Part shown: positions 34,535-34,919 of the stretch, in pieces
Layout of the letters: each line of letters starts with the position of its first letter
How positions within the stretch are numbered: the first letter of the stretch is position 1
From: Nitrospiraceae bacterium UBA2166
GTDB taxonomy: Bacteria > Nitrospirota > Nitrospiria > Nitrospirales > UBA2166
DNA length: 34,919 bases
NCBI GenBank assembly: GCA_002328825.1
Contig: DCWI01000100.1
Location: 1 to 34,919 of the forward strand
Direction of reading: 5' to 3'
Translations under genes and position numbers: made by a program
Notes under the pieces: generated by a model
What the model was told of the DNA's origin: nothing
Database searches by the model: none
The model's input: the letters and a program-made list of their open reading frames with translations, nothing else

Positions 34535-34890
34535 TAACTATTTCCCTTATTGCGTGCTAAGGACCTCACCATCACACCTGCACCTCTTCTCAGCAGGGAC
34601 CATACTGCATTACAAGACAAACGCATCTCATTGATAGAGCCACACTCTTCAGTACACATAGTCAAGAAAGATCTCTAAAATCTACTTGATTCCTGCCCCA
34701 ATGCTTTCAAATACTAAGAAAGTAGATACAGCCATTAAAATTTATAAATTCACACGTCCAGTCAATCCCACATACCCGAATAGTAAGCACTCACCAAGCA
34801 CATAAGAGCCCGCGCACGCATGAGACAGAACGCGAAAAAAAAAGCTGAAGAAAATCCATTCCATTAACTGCAGATGAACCCGCGATCGAT
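34535..34890. other. Gene-free stretch between lipoprotein gene and tRNA
   Basis: About 356 nt with no credible gene on either strand. It holds an AT-rich segment with the palindrome AATTTATAAATT near 34740, a run of nine A (34835-34843) that on the minus strand is a T9 tract downstream of the tRNA, and no convincing hairpin before that tract. Only very short ORFs occur. Confidence 0.6.
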
Positions 34891-34919
34891 TGGTTGCGGG
34901 GGAAGGATTTGAACCTTCG
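34891..34919 (-). tRNA. 3' end of tRNA, probably initiator tRNA-fMet (partial)
   Basis: On the minus strand the window edge holds the T-arm GAAGG-TTCAAAT-CCTTC followed by the acceptor 3' strand CCCCGCA, discriminator A and an encoded CCA. The string CCCCGCA-ACCA equals the end of Escherichia coli initiator tRNA, in which the first base pair is broken (C1:A72). The anticodon and 5' half lie outside the window, so identity is inferred from the acceptor end alone. Confidence 0.75.

Noticed and set aside
34534..34626. 30-codon minus-strand ORF directly before the lipoprotein gene, sharing a TAGTG stop/start
   Set aside because: Weak ribosome site and arginine-rich unremarkable sequence; too little support, though coupling is possible.
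34835..34843. Nine-base T tract (minus) as tRNA terminator
   Set aside because: No stable stem directly before it.
1..34919. CRISPR arrays, insertion sequences, prophage or defence genes
   Set aside because: No spaced direct repeats, transposase or integrase-like sequence seen on either strand.

Overview
The window looks like a chromosomal segment of a Nitrospira-type bacterium (phylum Nitrospirota) with a fairly low GC content. The inference rests on three things: a cytochrome bd-like oxidase of the kind described in Nitrospira genomes, clustered with several c-type cytochromes; the gene order pheA-hisC-tyrA-aroA-cmk-rpsA-sppA-IHF; and a molybdenum-cofactor gene beside an electron-transfer cluster carrying an NxrC-like haem domain. 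No mobile element, CRISPR array, phage gene or rRNA is visible. It reads as core chromosome, with one decayed gene and one incomplete tRNA at the edge.

Layout. (1) 1-1290, minus: an M23 cell-wall peptidase followed by a bactofilin cut by the left edge. (2) 1483-9755, plus: a long operon for phenylalanine/tyrosine synthesis (pheA, hisC, tyrA, aroA) running into cmk, ribosomal protein S1, signal peptide peptidase and an HU/IHF protein. (3) 9952-17067, minus: mobA, then, set off by a strong terminator, a respiratory operon. In transcription order this holds two unlisted small single-span membrane proteins (40 and 49 aa), a bd-like oxidase subunit, and three membrane-anchored c-type cytochromes with five CXXCH sites. 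A 34-aa membrane ORF points the other way just upstream. (4) 17309-22409, minus: a membrane-anchored SUMF1-fold protein, a GT4 glycosyltransferase, a flavin oxidoreductase, a LOG-family protein and purU. (5) 22467-23147, plus: aat. (6) 23204-27585, minus: an ammonium transporter, a cysteine-rich protein with an apparent AUA start, methionine-salvage genes mtnB-mtnD-mtnC, and a DUF4399 secreted protein. (7) 27765-31211, minus: a frameshifted SnoaL-like gene and a TldE/TldD pair. (8) 31398-33291, plus: a cation/Ca2+ exchanger and a SirB1-like protein. (9) 33332-34919, minus: a rhodanese, a lipoprotein of unknown function, and the 3' end of what looks like initiator tRNA-fMet.

How parts fit together. 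The respiratory operon is the most interesting element. It has a bd-type core without the usual quinol-binding loop, surrounded by cytochromes c that could feed it electrons, and one of these is fused to a haem domain like the gamma subunit of nitrite oxidoreductase and its relatives. This suggests a terminal oxidase fed by cytochrome c rather than quinol. The two small proteins encoded first in the operon are good candidates for overlooked subunits. In the aromatic operon, HisC probably also works as the aromatic aminotransferase. A perfect hairpin between the Shine-Dalgarno and AUG of rpsA suggests translational control of S1.
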